64,000 bases of DNA from Solanum dulcamara. Taxonomy: Eukaryota; Streptophyta; Magnoliopsida; Solanales; Solanaceae. Below the pieces are notes generated by a model that saw only the letters and a list, made by a program, of their open reading frames with translations, did no database searches and had not been told where the DNA came from. The position numbers and the translations under genes are program-made. The DNA is taken from positions 6,566,001-6,630,000 of the forward strand of contig NC_077243.1 of assembly GCF_947179165.1 (NCBI RefSeq). The letters run 5' to 3'. Below, piece after piece: positions 46,239 through 59,379 of the stretch; the first letter of the stretch is position 1; every line of letters begins with the position of its first letter.

Positions 46239-47258
46239 AAAGCTTATTCCTGATTTTTTAAGACCCCAAAAGAGAAAAATACGGTGACCAGCGTTTTTCT
46301 AACCAAAAAAATATACAGTACCCAGTAACAACCAAATGTTAGAAGTCGATAGATTTATAATACTTTTATCACCAATGAAAGCAAATTGAAATATTTGAAG
46401 TAGACATTAACCTAATGATTATACTCCTAATGAAACTTTTTATTTCCTACGAGGTGCTTGGTTCATAGAAATTATGTGGTTATTCTGGTTTGATTTTTGA
46501 GATTAAGTTTATTTAATGTTTAGTTGAGTTATCAGTTAAAATCAATATTATTTTTTTACCTTTTCTCATTTAGAAGGTGACATAATATATGCAAATTATA
46601 GTCATGATTTTAATTCTTGGATATTTCAATTTTAAGCCAAACAACCTCTTAATTGTGTTGTTCTAGAGGGTCGATCAATGACCGAACATTTTTGTTAGCT
46701 GAATTTTGGTGCAACAAGTTTCCATAAATCGAAGCTTTAAGGTTAACTTTAAAGTGAAAAACAATTAAAGAAGGACCTAACTACAAGTCATTGATTGTGA
46801 CTCATAACTAAACCTTCATAATAGGCTCGTGTATTCAATTTGAAATAGGATCATTTTAGAAAAAAGATGTTTAGGCTCTTTGAGGGGCTTATTTTATCTT
46901 TTTAGCAATAATAAGTTGTAATTTTTTTAAAGAAAATAAATAAAAGAAGTTTTATTTGTGAAAAAAGTGAACTTTTCATACAGAAGAAAGAATTATTAAA
47001 AGAAGTTTGACATGTCTCAAGTAATATGTGTCATGAAAAATTTAAACAAATTGGTTATGTTATCAATTGAATAAGTATTATTAGAAGAAATCGATTATAA
47101 TAGAGTTATTAGCAACTCTGTATCTCATATATATATATATATATATATTATCAATAATCTAAGGTCTTCGTTCAATTTTGACTTGCCAATAAAAATTTCC
47201 TTCAACTAAAATAAAATAAAAATACTGAGAATGCGTAGTATAAAATGCCTAAACAATG
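46239..47258. other. Intergenic DNA
   Basis: AT-rich, with a (TA)n tract at about 47128-47148. No gene seen. Confidence 0.45.
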
Positions 47259-47486
47259 AAGAATTAAATCCCTCATAATCAATGTGAATCATAGGGAGAC
47301 AGTGACAAAAAATAACAATATTGAGCTCTCTGTGTTTGATAATTAGAATGAGTACAATCTAAATCTCTTAACGAAGATCCATTGGAGGACAAGTTTAGTG
47401 CAGTAATCACTGTAATTCCAGCTCTAATAGCATATATTTAAATTGTTACAAGTTAAAAAGCTCGCAGTAGGGCTATGGGATGGACC
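47259..47486 (+). pseudogene. Decayed 18S rRNA fragment
   Basis: Reads as nuclear 18S rRNA with many substitutions: AGTGACAAAAAATAACAATA, then AATGAGTACAATCTAAATCT, GATCCATTGGAGGACAAG, GTAATTCCAGCTCTAATAGC and TTAAAAAGCTCGCAGT. The block GCAGCCGCGG expected in the middle has become GCAGTAATCACTG. Most differences are C to T or G to A, the pattern of methylated-cytosine decay. Only about 220 nt of the gene is present. It joins an oppositely oriented ITS/5.8S fragment on its right. Confidence 0.88.
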
Positions 47487-47815
47487 TTTTGGAGTGTCTT
47501 GTGCGGGAATCAACGCGATGATGTCTGATGTGCCCTCAGCCTAATAGCTTCGGACGTAACTTGCATTAAAAAACTCGATAGTTAATAGAATTCTACAATT
47601 CAATTAAGTATCACATTTCACTACGTTCTTCATTGATGCGAGAGGCAAGATATTCATTACTGAGAGTCATTGTTGTTTCAAAAGAAGCACATGTCCCCAC
47701 GCACTCCACGAATGAGGTGCGAGAGGTAGACAGTTGTATTCCTTGATGCTTTATGCGATGGGGGTCATTAGTCGTCTGACGAGCGAGCGCTCAAGATCCA
47801 AAAATTTCACCGAAT
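47487..47815 (-). pseudogene. Decayed rDNA fragment: ITS1, 5.8S rRNA, part of ITS2
   Basis: On the minus strand, 47671 down to about 47513 reads as 5.8S rRNA: AATGACTCTCAGTAATGAAT, GCATCAATGAAGAACGTAG, AAATGTGATACTTAATTGAA, ATGCAAGTTACGTCCGAAGC and ATTAGGCTGAGGGCACAT. The ITS1 side (47672 to about 47800) keeps the conserved CAAGGAATAC motif and GCTTCTTTTGAAACA just before 5.8S. At about 47800-47815 CGGTGAAATTTTTGGATC may be a remnant of the 18S 3' region. About 25 nt of ITS2 remain on the left. It is not a working rRNA gene. Confidence 0.88.
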
Positions 47816-48133
47816 TTATTCATGATCTAATATATATATATATATATTATCATTTATATACCTACAATATAATTTTTCAAAAAAAAAAAAAAGTTCAACT
47901 AATTACCAACTTATGTCCATATAGCCACGCGACACCAGTGGAGTCGAGAAAATAAGCCGAACGCGGAGTTGGACCAGCATAGACAATGTCGTAAGGGATT
48001 CGCAAATCAACCCCTTCGTATTTGTCAGTTCCCTTTACTTTCCTTTTTATAATCCCCAAAAAATAAGGTCAAATTATTTTAAGCCCAAATTCATCGTAAT
48101 CCATCAATTACCAAAAGGAGCAAAGAAGGAGAG

Positions 48134-51100
48134 ATGGGAATTTTTGACTTAGAGAAACAGTTCGCATTTTATGGCGCTTACCATAGCAACCCAGTGAATA
48201 TCTTGATTCACATGGTGTTTGTGTGGCCCATCTTTTTCACCGCTCTTATTCTTTTCGATTTTACGCCCTCACTTTTCAATTTACCTCCGATTAAGCTTTG
48301 TGAGCACAGCTCTTTGGTCCTTAATTATGGCTTCTTGTTTGCTTTGGTTTATGCACTGTTTTACGTGTGTTTGGACAAGAAAGCTGGCTCTTTGGCTGCT
48401 TTGCTATGTTTAATTTGTTGGGTTTCCAGCGGTATAGTTGCTCGTCAATTGGGGTTCTCTCTCGCCTGGAAGGTAAAGGGTCTTCTCTCCTTTTATCTCT
48501 TGCTTTTCTATTTCCTTAAAAGTTGAGTCTTTTTGTTTGTCTCTCCCTTACATCTGGCTGCTCTCTTTACTTTCTACGTCAATTACTGTTGTATTTATGT
48601 CATGCTGCCGTAGTTTTGGGATATTGCAAACTATGTTGGAGAACAGTCAGATTTAGAAACAGGCAAAATTTATTAGTTTGACTAACTTCACAGCTAAATT
48701 GAATTAGATCAACTAAATGTTTTACAAATAAAATTTACATATTCAAACACTCTAAGGAAAATACTATAAGTTGCAATTTTTATCAGGTCAATTTGATGAA
48801 AAAATATATTTTAGAATGTTGGCCAACTTGACGTAGTTTCGACTCTTGAGAAGCGAAAATGATAACTGATTTCATCACACAGATTGAGGACTTGTGAGTT
48901 TGTGTGTTTAGATGAGATGGTGAATTGATGAAATGCTTTCAATTGCACTCTTACCTCTTTGTTAGTTCTCCTTGATTGTTCATTCTGCTTATTATCAGCA
49001 ATTAGAGTCTCAGGACTTCATCTTTTTCTAGCCAACTTTTCAGCCTATTGTCACATCAAGCCATGTTTTGATCTTACCTGCTTCCTTTCTTTGCCGACCA
49101 TCATACTTAGAATCACAATTCCCCCTTTTGCTTGATCTGTTACTATATTCTTGCACTCCTTTAATCATTCAATCAAGTAAACCTCGATCCGGAATTAATT
49201 GGAGGCATCTATGTGAATCGTTTGAATCTACTTTTCTCTAATCAGGTTCATTTCACTCAAAGGTTAAACATGTCGCGTTTCAAGTAAAGTTAGGGGTTTT
49301 CTTGTATGTCACACCTGCTCTGCACTGACATGCAATCAGGAACAACTCCTGATTACACCAATTGGACAGGCTAGTTAATGTATGCTGGTACAGGTTATAG
49401 GAATTTTGCTGAAGAATTATTACAGGCAATGTCATTTGAGCTGAAGAAAACTTGGGATGCTTGCATGCACTTCTTACCTGCATTTCTAGTACTGACCTAT
49501 AGCAGTCATTTAGTTGCCTATACCTATATTCTCAACTGGCAAAATAAAGCTAAAGAGGGGAGCTTAAGGTTTTTCTTGTAACGTAGCTAATTTGGACAAA
49601 AACTGATGGTCCATTTAAAGATCTAGTCATTTAGCTGTTCACTCACAACTTTCTGGCAAGAGCATTATCATGTAACTACCATGTTGTGCACTGCCCGCAT
49701 TCCACTCTACACGACACAACATCTCATACACGACACATGACCAACCTATGCCATCAGTCTTTTAACTTTATATTTTTGCTGGTACACTGGGTGTGGATGT
49801 TTTTCTCCTCTCTTACCTTGAGTTTAACTATAGACAACTTAACTTTTGGTAATTAATCTTCATAACTAGTTTAGTTTAGATGTCTGGGTCCTCTATATGC
49901 GGCGAGGATCTAACTCCTGACTTTCATCAATAGCAGTTCATTGGGTTTGGTCAAACTTGGCTGTCATCTATTTGTTGTTTGAGGCAAAGAACCAATACAG
50001 AGTTACCCTGTACCTATGCTTGTGGGAGTTAACAAGTACCTTGGGATTGCAATTGGGGCATTTCAATTACAGAGTTAGCAAGTTCATTTTAATTTTTTTT
50101 CCATATGGGTAGTCATTGTTCACTGTTTGTGCCTGTAAACGATTTTTTTTTAACCTTTTCTGTACTATCCCTGTAGATGTTAAAACTTTATTTCATTCTT
50201 TGATTGTTAAATCTTTGGTGTAAACCACTGTATTCTCTGTCCTTTGCTATTCATTTCATTCTTTGATTATTAAATCTTTTGTCTAGACCACTATATCTCC
50301 CAATGTCTTAATTTATCTTGAAGAAGTTTGATGATAATCCCAAGTTTGAAGTTTCTGTTGGATTTCTGAAGACGACAAAGCATCCGAAGATTTAAGATAA
50401 CCCTTTTACTTACTGTTATTCCTAATTCTATTTAGGTCATTTTTCCCATGAAAGTATTGAATGTGTAAAGTTTTTTAATCTGCTTATTTTTGTGGACCTG
50501 GGCCTGTTTTTCTACAAAACCCACCACTGCCTTGCCCCAATTGCCATTCCAACAGGTACCCAGTGGAATTAGTTGAGGTGCGTGCAAGCTGACCCACACA
50601 CCATAGTTAATTAAAGAAGAAGAACCAATAACTAATTACTACTTGGACAGTCTCATATGGACTGGACAAAGATGTATAATGCATGATCTGTTTGGTCAGA
50701 AATACATTTGAATCTATCTAGTTTTTCTTGAATCAAGTATGTGATGTTGGTACTAACTATGACAAACACTTGACCAGGTTGTTTTAGCAGCTCAATTGTT
50801 CTGCTGGACTGGACAGTTCATAGGTCATGGAGTGTTTGAGGTGATTATTTGTAGTAATTTTATGCATGATTCTCAAAGCTTCCATTAATTTGGTCGCATG
50901 ACATTGTTATCCACTTTTGTAGAAGCGAGCACCTGCCCTACTGGACAATCTTGCACAAGCTTTCCTTATGGCACCATTCTTTGTACTCCTTGAGGTAATT
51001 ATACCAATTCTATCATCTATGTTAGGATACAAGTATTTTCAGTGGTTTCATTATCTTAATGTTTTCATGACTTATTGGTTCTGCACAGGCCCTCCAATCT

Positions 51101-51205
51101 CTTTTTGGCTATGAACCATACCCTGGGTTTCATTCAAAAGTGAAAGCAACAGTAGATGCTGAAATCAAAGAATGGCAGGAGAAGAAACAGAAAAAGATAT
51201 CTTAA
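48134..51205 (+). CDS. Mpo1-like / DUF962 membrane dioxygenase
   Basis: Small multi-pass ER membrane protein of the DUF962 (YGL010w/Mpo1) family. The yeast founder is an Fe(II)-dependent dioxygenase that shortens 2-hydroxy fatty acids by one carbon in phytosphingosine breakdown. The plant role is inferred. Four exons: 48134-48472, 50778-50840, 50923-50994 and 51089-51205. They give 591 nt, 196 aa, all phase-0 GT-AG junctions. The N-terminus DLEKQFAFYGAYHSNPVNILIH carries His17 and His26. Several hydrophobic segments follow (about 28-48, 60-80, 85-105), then QFIGHGVFEKRAPALLDNL (His130) and APFFVLLE, ending in a Lys-rich tail. These His residues match the family's conserved metal-ligand candidates. 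Intron 1 is 2.3 kb and holds no other gene. Length fits the family. Confidence 0.93.
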
Positions 51206-54163
51206 ATTTGATATGTGAGGCTATTACCTATTCTAATCATTATCTGTAAATGAACGAAGTTTGTTCGAATGTGAACTGCTCATGTAAACGTTAATTTAGT
51301 TTTTGTATGCATACTTGATTAAGTCAAAAACTTAGGTTTTATACATCCTTTATGAACTCAACTATTTATCAAAAGGCTCCTTAGCTTGTGGTTTGATGCA
51401 CCAAGTGGCAAAGAATTCTGGGTTTTGATGTATGATGTGTCTTACCAGTTAAGGACTTTGCTAGATGTGAAGTGGATTGTTTACTAACAACCACATTACA
51501 TATTTCGTGTAAATCCATGGTAAGCATCACAGACTCAATTACCTTAGAGGTGGTACTTGAATTGTTTCTAATTGCTTCTGTGAGTTAAAATCCTTTTCTT
51601 TTCTCTCTTCTAGCGGACTGTTTATTGGTATAGCATCTCATAAGAAATTTGTAAATTAGTTGCAGAATATAATTCTTCTGTATAAATCGTATTTTCTAGT
51701 CTCTTAGTGGCAGGTAAACATCAACCTTGGATGAAAAAGAATCTTAAGGTCTTTTCTAACATGAAAAGTATAGTAGGCGTTTGGGCATAGATTTCAAATA
51801 TATTTTTCACTTTGTATGGAATTTATAAAGATGAAGTTGCGTTTGGTTATATTTTTTGCAAAGGAGAGAAGTGAACACTCAATTCGAAATTCATGGAGGA
51901 GTTAAAAAACAGGTATGGAGCATTTCTTCAAATTTGGAATTCAATTCCTAATTGAATCTAAAACTTTTATAAGCAAACATTTGTTAACAAACTTTTGTAA
52001 TTTTAGGAAGAAAAAAAGAAATAGTTACACAAGAAGAACAAACTTGAAATGACCTTAAAGAGTAAAAATTACATACCATGACGCAAAGTCGATGAAAAAA
52101 TTGGAGGAAAATAAAAAGAATAAATGACAATGACTAGAAACTTTATTTTTATTTTTCGGCACAAAGAAAATGGTTATACATTACACGCATGAAGCAAGAA
52201 AAGGCAAAAAATGGGATCAATCATATGATAACTACCACAAAAAAAATCCTAAAAATGTTTACAAGAATAGAAGTAACAAGTGTAATTAGGGGGCGACATT
52301 CTTGTATTTTTGTTTTGTTTCCGACATTAAAGGTTTCGTGTGAAATTTGCATAACCATGATTAATGGGACCTTAATTCAAAATTTATAAACTTAATTGAT
52401 TTAAATTCATGTTGGGTAAGTTGAAATCTTTAATTAATAATAAAAATATTTCATCCATCTCCATCATATTTCTCTATGCTTTTGTCTAGCCTTTCTAGCT
52501 AGTTGTTACTCTTAGCTAATTTAAGATACTTCATTTTCCACCAGTAGATCGCAAGGAAGGTTTTAGCAAATGTAAATTGAAGCAAAATCATCCGAGTTTT
52601 GCGGGGATTTGACAGGCTTTGGGAATTTTCAAATAAACTTGTGACATCATTGTTTAATTGATTATTTTGAACCAAATAATTAAATGATGTGGTGCTTACT
52701 TTCCGGTTTGGGTTGTCGATGAGGCTTATTACTGCAAAGATTAAAATTTATCTTTTACGTAACACTGACTTTTTCTCATTTTTTTCTTTGTTTATTACTT
52801 TATTAATCTTATTTTATATTTTACTATACCTTCTTTCAATAATTCTAATTCGTGTGTATTCTACTTTTCGATCTTTTAGAATTGATGATGAGAAACGATT
52901 GTATTTATATAAATAATATAATACACTATAATACGATACATTAGGTGACGATCCTCTAAATGATATTAACTTACACAGTATTATATATTGAAGATTCAAA
53001 CCCTTTTCTCAGAAAAAGAGCAATATATAATAATCTGTTTAATTAAAAATTGAAAGAACGACTAGCTACTATTCAAAATTAAAGGGCAACGATAGTTCAA
53101 ATTTTAAACAATAAAATTATTATCCTTAATTTTTTAATAATTCCCGTTTTTTAATATATTAATTACTCCTAGAGCTTTATGATTATCCTCCAGCGCATAT
53201 TAGTATATTAAGAGACATTTAGTATGATTTAATAAGTAGTAATTAGTATATTAAGAGACTTCTAGATTTTTCATATTAGGACTACAGGAGATTATGAGAT
53301 CAGAAAGAGCTACTATTTCTGGAAAATTGGGTACATTCCTAATTCCTTATGAGATTATATAATGATTATGATTATAGTATTTATTTATTTTCATCACCAC
53401 CATCACCACCATCACCACCATCACCACCATCGTCATCATTATTAGTTTCGTTTTATTATATTTTGCTAATTAAGAAGATCTTGATTAATATTTGCACACA
53501 TCATGTACTAAGGGATAATGTTATTTTTCACAAAATTGGGTATGTTATATCTTCTCCATCAATTAAAAAAATGGAACTATAACGCATCATGTCATGCTGC
53601 TACTGATCATTGATACATGTATTATGGCGAATTCAGGATTTGAAGTTTATTGATTTCGACAGTAATTTCAATTTAATATACAATGATAATTGAATTTACA
53701 ATAACATATTTACAAAAATTTAATAAATTTCTTAATAAAAATATAGATCTACGGAAAAGCCAGTGGATTCCCTTGAACCCATACACTTTGTTCTAGACCC
53801 TAATAGTGCCTCGTATATATATCAAAAACCGCAAAAATCCAGTAGCTGCAATCATATGTATTGTTTCCATTAAACACAAAAGAACTTAAGAATCAAAACC
53901 TGTGACTAATGAGTAGTAACATGTTAACTAATCCACTATCGAATCCAAAATAAATCACTTAACTCATCGACTATTAGCCTGTTTGGCCAGGCTTCTAAGG
54001 GGTAATGAAAAGTGCATACTTATGTTATAGAGTTGAGGTGTTTGGCTAAACTGAATGGTAACAATAATTGATTATCAGAACTCTATAAATATTTTTTTGA
54101 AAAACAACTTTTCAAAATAAGCAGATTTCGAAAGCTTTAATCAAATAGACAAATATATGTTGT
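51206..54163. other. Intergenic DNA with MITE remnants
   Basis: No gene seen. About 51776-51960 starts GGCGTTTGGGCATAGATTTC, a hAT-MITE-like end, and about 53978-54150 starts AGCCTGTTTGGCCAGGCTTC. A (CACCAT)n microsatellite lies near 53394. Confidence 0.4.
53394..53440. repeat. (CAC CAT)n microsatellite
   Basis: Repeats of CACCACCAT, imperfect at the right end, which would encode His runs if translated. No gene encloses it. Confidence 0.9.
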
Positions 54164-54171
54164 GTATCAAC

Positions 54172-54360
54172 CAAGGGTGGAGCCACCTTACAGTCAGAAA
54201 GGTTCATCCAAACCTCCTTTGGCGAAAAATTATACTGTTTATACATGATTAAAATAAATTTTTATGCATATATAGTAGATGTCGAACCCTTTCGATTAGT
54301 TCATATCTCTATTTTTTCAGATTTTGAACCTCCTTACTAAAAATTCTAGCTTCGCCACTG
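54172..54360. mobile_element. hAT-type MITE
   Basis: The ends CAAGGGTGGAGC and GCTTCGCCACTG are inverted and belong to the CAGGGGCGGA family seen at 22296. An 8-bp duplication with one mismatch flanks it (GTATCAAC 54164-54171, ATATCAAC 54361-54368). Confidence 0.85.
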
Positions 54361-55107
54361 ATATCAACATATAATGATAAGCTTCAAATAAAGAAAGAAA
54401 CCAAATTGTATTTGTAATTAACAGCAAGAAGCAAGTCAGAAAATGTGAGATCATTAATTTCATTTCTCGAGTAAATGATTATTAATTTTTGGGTCAAACC
54501 TTTAAAAACTTATGAGCATGAGAAACATGGCAATTTTGCATCCACAGATAGAAAGAAGAAATGGCACATAAGTCCATAAAGATAATAAAAGCTAATTTAA
54601 ATAATGCATAAGCTAATTGCTGTATGCTTTGGTCCTAAAAATATGATCCTAATGAGCTGACCAAAATCTTTTCATAAATTGATAGTTAGGCAAAGCATGA
54701 TGAATCAGTCAATCATTATACCATATCTTACAAAATTACTTTAAAGATTTGGAAAGTCTAAACAGTAAATAGTAATAAAGAATTCAAAAGTGACCTATGT
54801 ATATTACCTAATTTTATTCCTAATTAGTTTTCAATAAGAACCAATATTCTTGTCAGCCAAGCTAGCGGTCTCATTTCTTGGTATGTGTTGGAACAAAAGA
54901 AACAGGACTGGCCTAATCTAGAGTTTGGTCAACACTAGAGTTAATTAACTAAATCAGTCTAACCAGAGTTTACTTAATTATCCCCCCCCCCCCTAAATTT
55001 TTTACTTGTCATGTTTTACTTTAGATAAGTGTCAAATTTCATGAACTTTTATCAATATTTTAAGATGTATTTTTTCATCATATTAGAAAGGCTGTAACTT
55101 AATTATA

Positions 55108-55338
55108 CTCTCTGCATCTCAATTTATGTGACATAGTTTAACTGAACATGTAGTTTAAAAAATATGAGAAGATTTTGTAATGTTTCAAAACTATCCTTAA
55201 AAAGAGTAGACATTTGTGAATTTTTTGACAAATAAGAGGGACCGATAAAATTAATATTATTGATATTAACATTAAATATTTGTCATGTAAGAAAATGTAT
55301 TATTAAAAAAAAAATCATATAAATTAGACTAGAGGGAA
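55108..55338. mobile_element. Stowaway-type MITE
   Basis: Left end CTCTCTGCATCTCAATTTATGT, inverted right end ATAAATTAGACTAGAGGGAA, TA on both sides (55106-55107, 55339-55340). Confidence 0.85.
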
Positions 55339-57464
55339 TAGCTTTTTTTTTGGGTTTAGTTTTCAAATACTATTTAAATTTAAATTTGAAAACATTTTGT
55401 TGCTTGGATCAATTGGGAGTAACCAAGTGTGTGTATTTTTGATGATGGTTTTTATTGGCTATATATGACGGCACTAACTATTTTTTCTTCATTGGGCAAA
55501 ATTTGGTGGCTGATATGAATGTTTGACTATTTAAGCCAATCTGAACGGTTCAATGTTGTTAAAATAAGATTATAGTAGTAATTTAATTCATTAAGAAAAG
55601 AAATCTTGGACAGGTGGCCCTCCTATAGTTGGGTTTCTTTCCTTAATAAGAAAGTTCTACTGTTGCTATTTTTTAAGAAAAAGGAAAGGCACTTGTCCTT
55701 TTTTCATTTTTTTATTATATAAAAATATGTTTTGGTTCACAATAATTAATTAGGCTTTACTGCAAGAAGTAAGAGATAAGGTGGGAGTCCAATTCTATAA
55801 AAGATTTGTAATTTTAGGACTTCTTTTGTCATGAATATATTGTTTAAGGGGTGTATGGAGTGTATATGTTGGAGCTAAATTTAGACGAATGTCAATAAAT
55901 AAGTTGAATTATCATTTGTTTAAGATTTTACTTGAATCAAAATGGACAGTTAATTTGAGCTAAACAATGTATCGAATAACTTAATCCACCCAACTATAAG
56001 AATCACTCTTCATTTATTCTTTTATAGTTTGTTTAATTATTAAACCAAACTAACAATGACTTTTTCTTATTTATGATGACTATATCCAACCAATTACCCC
56101 AAACTTAAAAAAAAATATTCATTTTTTTGACTCTTTGTTCAGTTAATTTATTATACGTCAATTTAGGTTACATATGTCGTTCAAATTAGCTCTTAACTTT
56201 TAAATGAGCTAACTTGGGGTGCTGTTCAAATTGATCTACCAATGAATATAAGTAATATACATGTCTCGTCTAACTCACTCATATTTGAGTAAATTATATT
56301 TACATCGGCTAAATTTAATATTCATATCTCAAATCTGGAGTTACGACAGACATTTCTAGTATCTATTTCCTTCTTGAACAACAGGTTCATAGTAATTAAA
56401 CACTCTAAGGTTAGATTTTGTGACATTTACAAATATTTCGAAAAGTTTAGAGATACCCTAGTACTATAAACTTAATTCTACAATATTTTAAAGGTGTTTT
56501 TCCTTCTCTCCTTTGTTATATGTTTCTTGAATTATATGAGAAATTTCCTTTAAAAATGTAAATTTTTAGTATATGGTTATCATTATTGCTTGTGTATACT
56601 ATCATATAGTAAATGCACCTCTATTTTCACATTGACAAATTCACACTAAACTTCTTTGTTTAGGTGCAAAAAATCCTACCATTTTTAGGACAACAAAGAT
56701 GAATAAATTATAAAGTGTTCACCCTATATCATTTTCAATTACCAAACAAAATAAAATGTATTAATTAGTTTGATGTAACAAAATATTTCATGCATTGTCT
56801 AAATTAAATTAAATTCATGCGTGTAAAGAATGGCAAACGACAAGTTTACAAGATGAATACAATATTGAAACATTTTTTTCCCTCTAAAGCAAACATTTGA
56901 TTTATTTTTTTTGAAAAAAAATATTGATTTAGATTTAACTAGTGATTGAATATACTCATATTAATTAAAAATTAGTAACAACAAAGGTCGTTTTGTTATA
57001 TGCTTTTAACTTTAATGTTTCCAATTTGGGTTCAGAGTGCAAGTTTTAAATTCTTTCCGTTCTCATCAATGATGGTCCAACCAAATCCTAGCTAGAAGAA
57101 TTAAAAGGAGGTTAACTTTCACCTAAAATATAATTACAAGTAACCGTTTCTAAAAAAAAGTAAGATAAAGTTAATTGCTACAACAAATTAAAGTTCACTA
57201 ATTATTTTTTATATTGTTAGTATACATATTTACTTTGCAACTAATAAGCATGGCCATTCTCTTGACCATCTATATTTGCAGTTACTAATAAGCATGGATA
57301 AAAGTATTGTGCGAAGAGTAGAGCACATTCAAGAAGACTATAATTGATCAACTATATTAAAAAGACATGATGGTCTGTAATAATAAGCTTTTTGTAAGTA
57401 CACAAAAGACGGTTACAAATCAATGATTGTGGTGGGGATGGCTATGGTCCCTTCCTATCATTAA
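55339..57464. other. Intergenic DNA
   Basis: AT-rich, no gene or element recognised. Confidence 0.4.
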
Positions 57465-57772
57465 CCACTCGTCTCGTTTTTTAGTTTTGAATATGATTTT
57501 TTTTTTTGTTATTAAATGAAATTCTACGCGGCATCAATCCAAATTAATTAGTCGAAATTTTAATACAGATACTAAACAATAAATGAGAAACCACCAATGA
57601 TTGTTGTGTAATGGATATATAGGGTTCCTCCATTCTTAATCAGATCTCGAATTTGAATTTGGAGTATGAATTTTTTTTTTGTTATAGAACGCTCTCTCCT
57701 TTATGACCTCACACGACATAAATTTAAATTAATCAAAATCATAATATGAATATCGGATCGAAAAAAAAAGTG
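57465..57772 (+). mobile_element. Two adjacent SolS-type SINE copies, first 5'-truncated
   Basis: 57465-57592 carries only the 3' SINE body (GAATATGATTTTTT...CTACGCGGCATCAATCC...ATTAGTCGAAATTTTAATAC). 57596-57772 repeats the unit with a tRNA-like head (GTTGTGTAATGGATATATAG), body and A-rich tail. Same family as 8715-8890, strongly diverged. Confidence 0.6.
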
Positions 57773-58211
57773 AATAAAGACAGTTGAAGATGAGTCCAAA
57801 AGAGCAATCTTTTTAAGTGAACTTCCTACATCCATATTCCAACAGAGGGTCTTCATAATTATAATACCTTTCGGTTTTATGTTTGTATCTTCTCATGGGC
57901 CCTAGCCTAGCTCTTTATAAGTTCTTCATTCAATATAAAGTACAACTAATATCTAATCACCTTCTAGGCTTCTACATTTTAGTTGCACAACAGAAATTGC
58001 TTTTCATGAGATAACTCCCTCTTAAAGTTCCTTTTTGTAGTGTCAAATTGGGGTACATAACAGAATCTTGTTAAAAGAAACTGTTAATTGAGAAGGAAAT
58101 TAAGTAACTCACCCGGTATTTACACTTAACTACATTAATTAATTGTTGTTAAGTGATAACTATATATATAACAACACATGTTGTTTATTTATTGAATTAG
58201 CGTAAACAATT

Positions 58212-58382
58212 TGTCAAAAAACCCGATGTACAAAGCATCTTTGCATCTGCGCAAGGTTCAGGAAAAGGTCGCAATCTAAAGAATGTGGCGTAGACAGACT
58301 ACCCTAAAACAAATATTCCACAACTTGAACTCATGACATATAAGTCCCACGAAGACAATTTTACTGTTGTTTCAAGGTTCCT
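58212..58382 (-). mobile_element. TS-type SINE, decayed; fragment also at 58981-59060
   Basis: On the minus strand: GGAACCTTGAAACAACAGTA, AAATTGTCTTCGTGGGACT, a decayed B box GAGTTCAAG, then TTTAGGGTAGTCTGTCTACG and GCGACCTTTTCCTGAACCTT. This is the tRNA-Lys-derived Solanaceae TS SINE as I remember it. A second fragment (58981-59060, same strand) keeps TCGGACCCTTTCCCGTACCC and GCGGAAGCTTTAGTGCAT. Confidence 0.75.
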
Positions 58383-59371
58383 TTTTAACTTTGTTGAACT
58401 AAAAACAGTCTTTTTTTTAACTGAAGTCTCTTATCATTGTGAATTGAAAGTATGAAAGGCCTTTAAGAAGCTTAAGACTTTTTGGACTAATTTTCTGTTT
58501 TATAATGTGAGGTTAACGTGTCTAATCAGAAAACTAACAGCATGGAGATTATGCGGAAAACTGGTATGAACTCAAATATTTTTATTCCAAATGAAAACAA
58601 ATATGGGGTTATAAAGGTAAATTTCACTTGGTTAAATGGGATTTAAGCTAATTTCAGGTAGATGATGTAAACCTTCTCTGTAATCCCTCTTTTTTAGTAT
58701 TTATTTCATTTAAGGTAGCCCAGTTTCACACGCTCAAAAGTCAAAAAATTTGAATAGAGAAGGTTAATTTAGGAAAATCACTCAAGAATTGTATGAGAAG
58801 AATGTAGGAGATGGATAAAATATTGAAAATAATTACCTAATAAAAAAAACTTAAAAAATTACTCTTTTCATTTCAATTTGTTCGTGTGATTTTGATTTAA
58901 CACGAGTTTAACAATATAAAAAAAAAATAATTAAATTTTGTGATTTTAAACTAAAAATACGTATAATATATTTAAAAAAAGGCAGTCAAATGCACTAAAG
59001 CTTCCGCTATGCATAGGGTACGGGAAAGGGTCCGACCACAAGAATCTATTATGGTTTTTAAATATTTTTTAATCTTATATTCTTAAATATGCTATATAAT
59101 TTTTTTTTTTATAAAAAAAACGAACTAAAAAAGAAAATAAAACAAACAAATGAGATATACCGTTCTGGTATGGAGTTGAAACAACCTATGAAAGCAACAA
59201 ATTGAAAGGTTCTTCAACTAACACTATTACACAACAGAAATTCCAAATATAAATAAATTATATGTTCCAAAGAAAAACACGACTTTAGTTAAAAATAAGC
59301 ACTATATGACAAAAGAAATTTTGACAGAATTTACATGCTTTATTTAAGGAGATGAAGTGTATTTAGTCAAA
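58383..59371. other. Far-upstream flank of the NAC gene
   Basis: AT-rich; apart from the SINE fragment, an element-like stretch at about 58860-58975 (CATTTCAATTTGTTCGTG...) resembles a truncated Stowaway MITE. Confidence 0.4.
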
Positions 59372-59379
59372 TATAAAAA
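59372..59379 (+). promoter_or_regulatory. Candidate TATA box of the NAC gene
   Basis: TATAAAAA followed by GGGGTGTATAGAGAGG, about 410 bp upstream of the start codon, implying a 5' UTR of about 380 nt. Position is plausible but unproven. Confidence 0.4.

Noticed and set aside
47290..47320. Possible target of the U16-like snoRNA within this window
   Set aside because: The matching AGTGACAA lies in the decayed 18S relic; the pairing is a by-product of rRNA homology, not a local regulatory link.
53394..53440. His-rich peptide encoded by CACCAT repeats
   Set aside because: Microsatellite with no gene context; the frame containing it has no other protein features.
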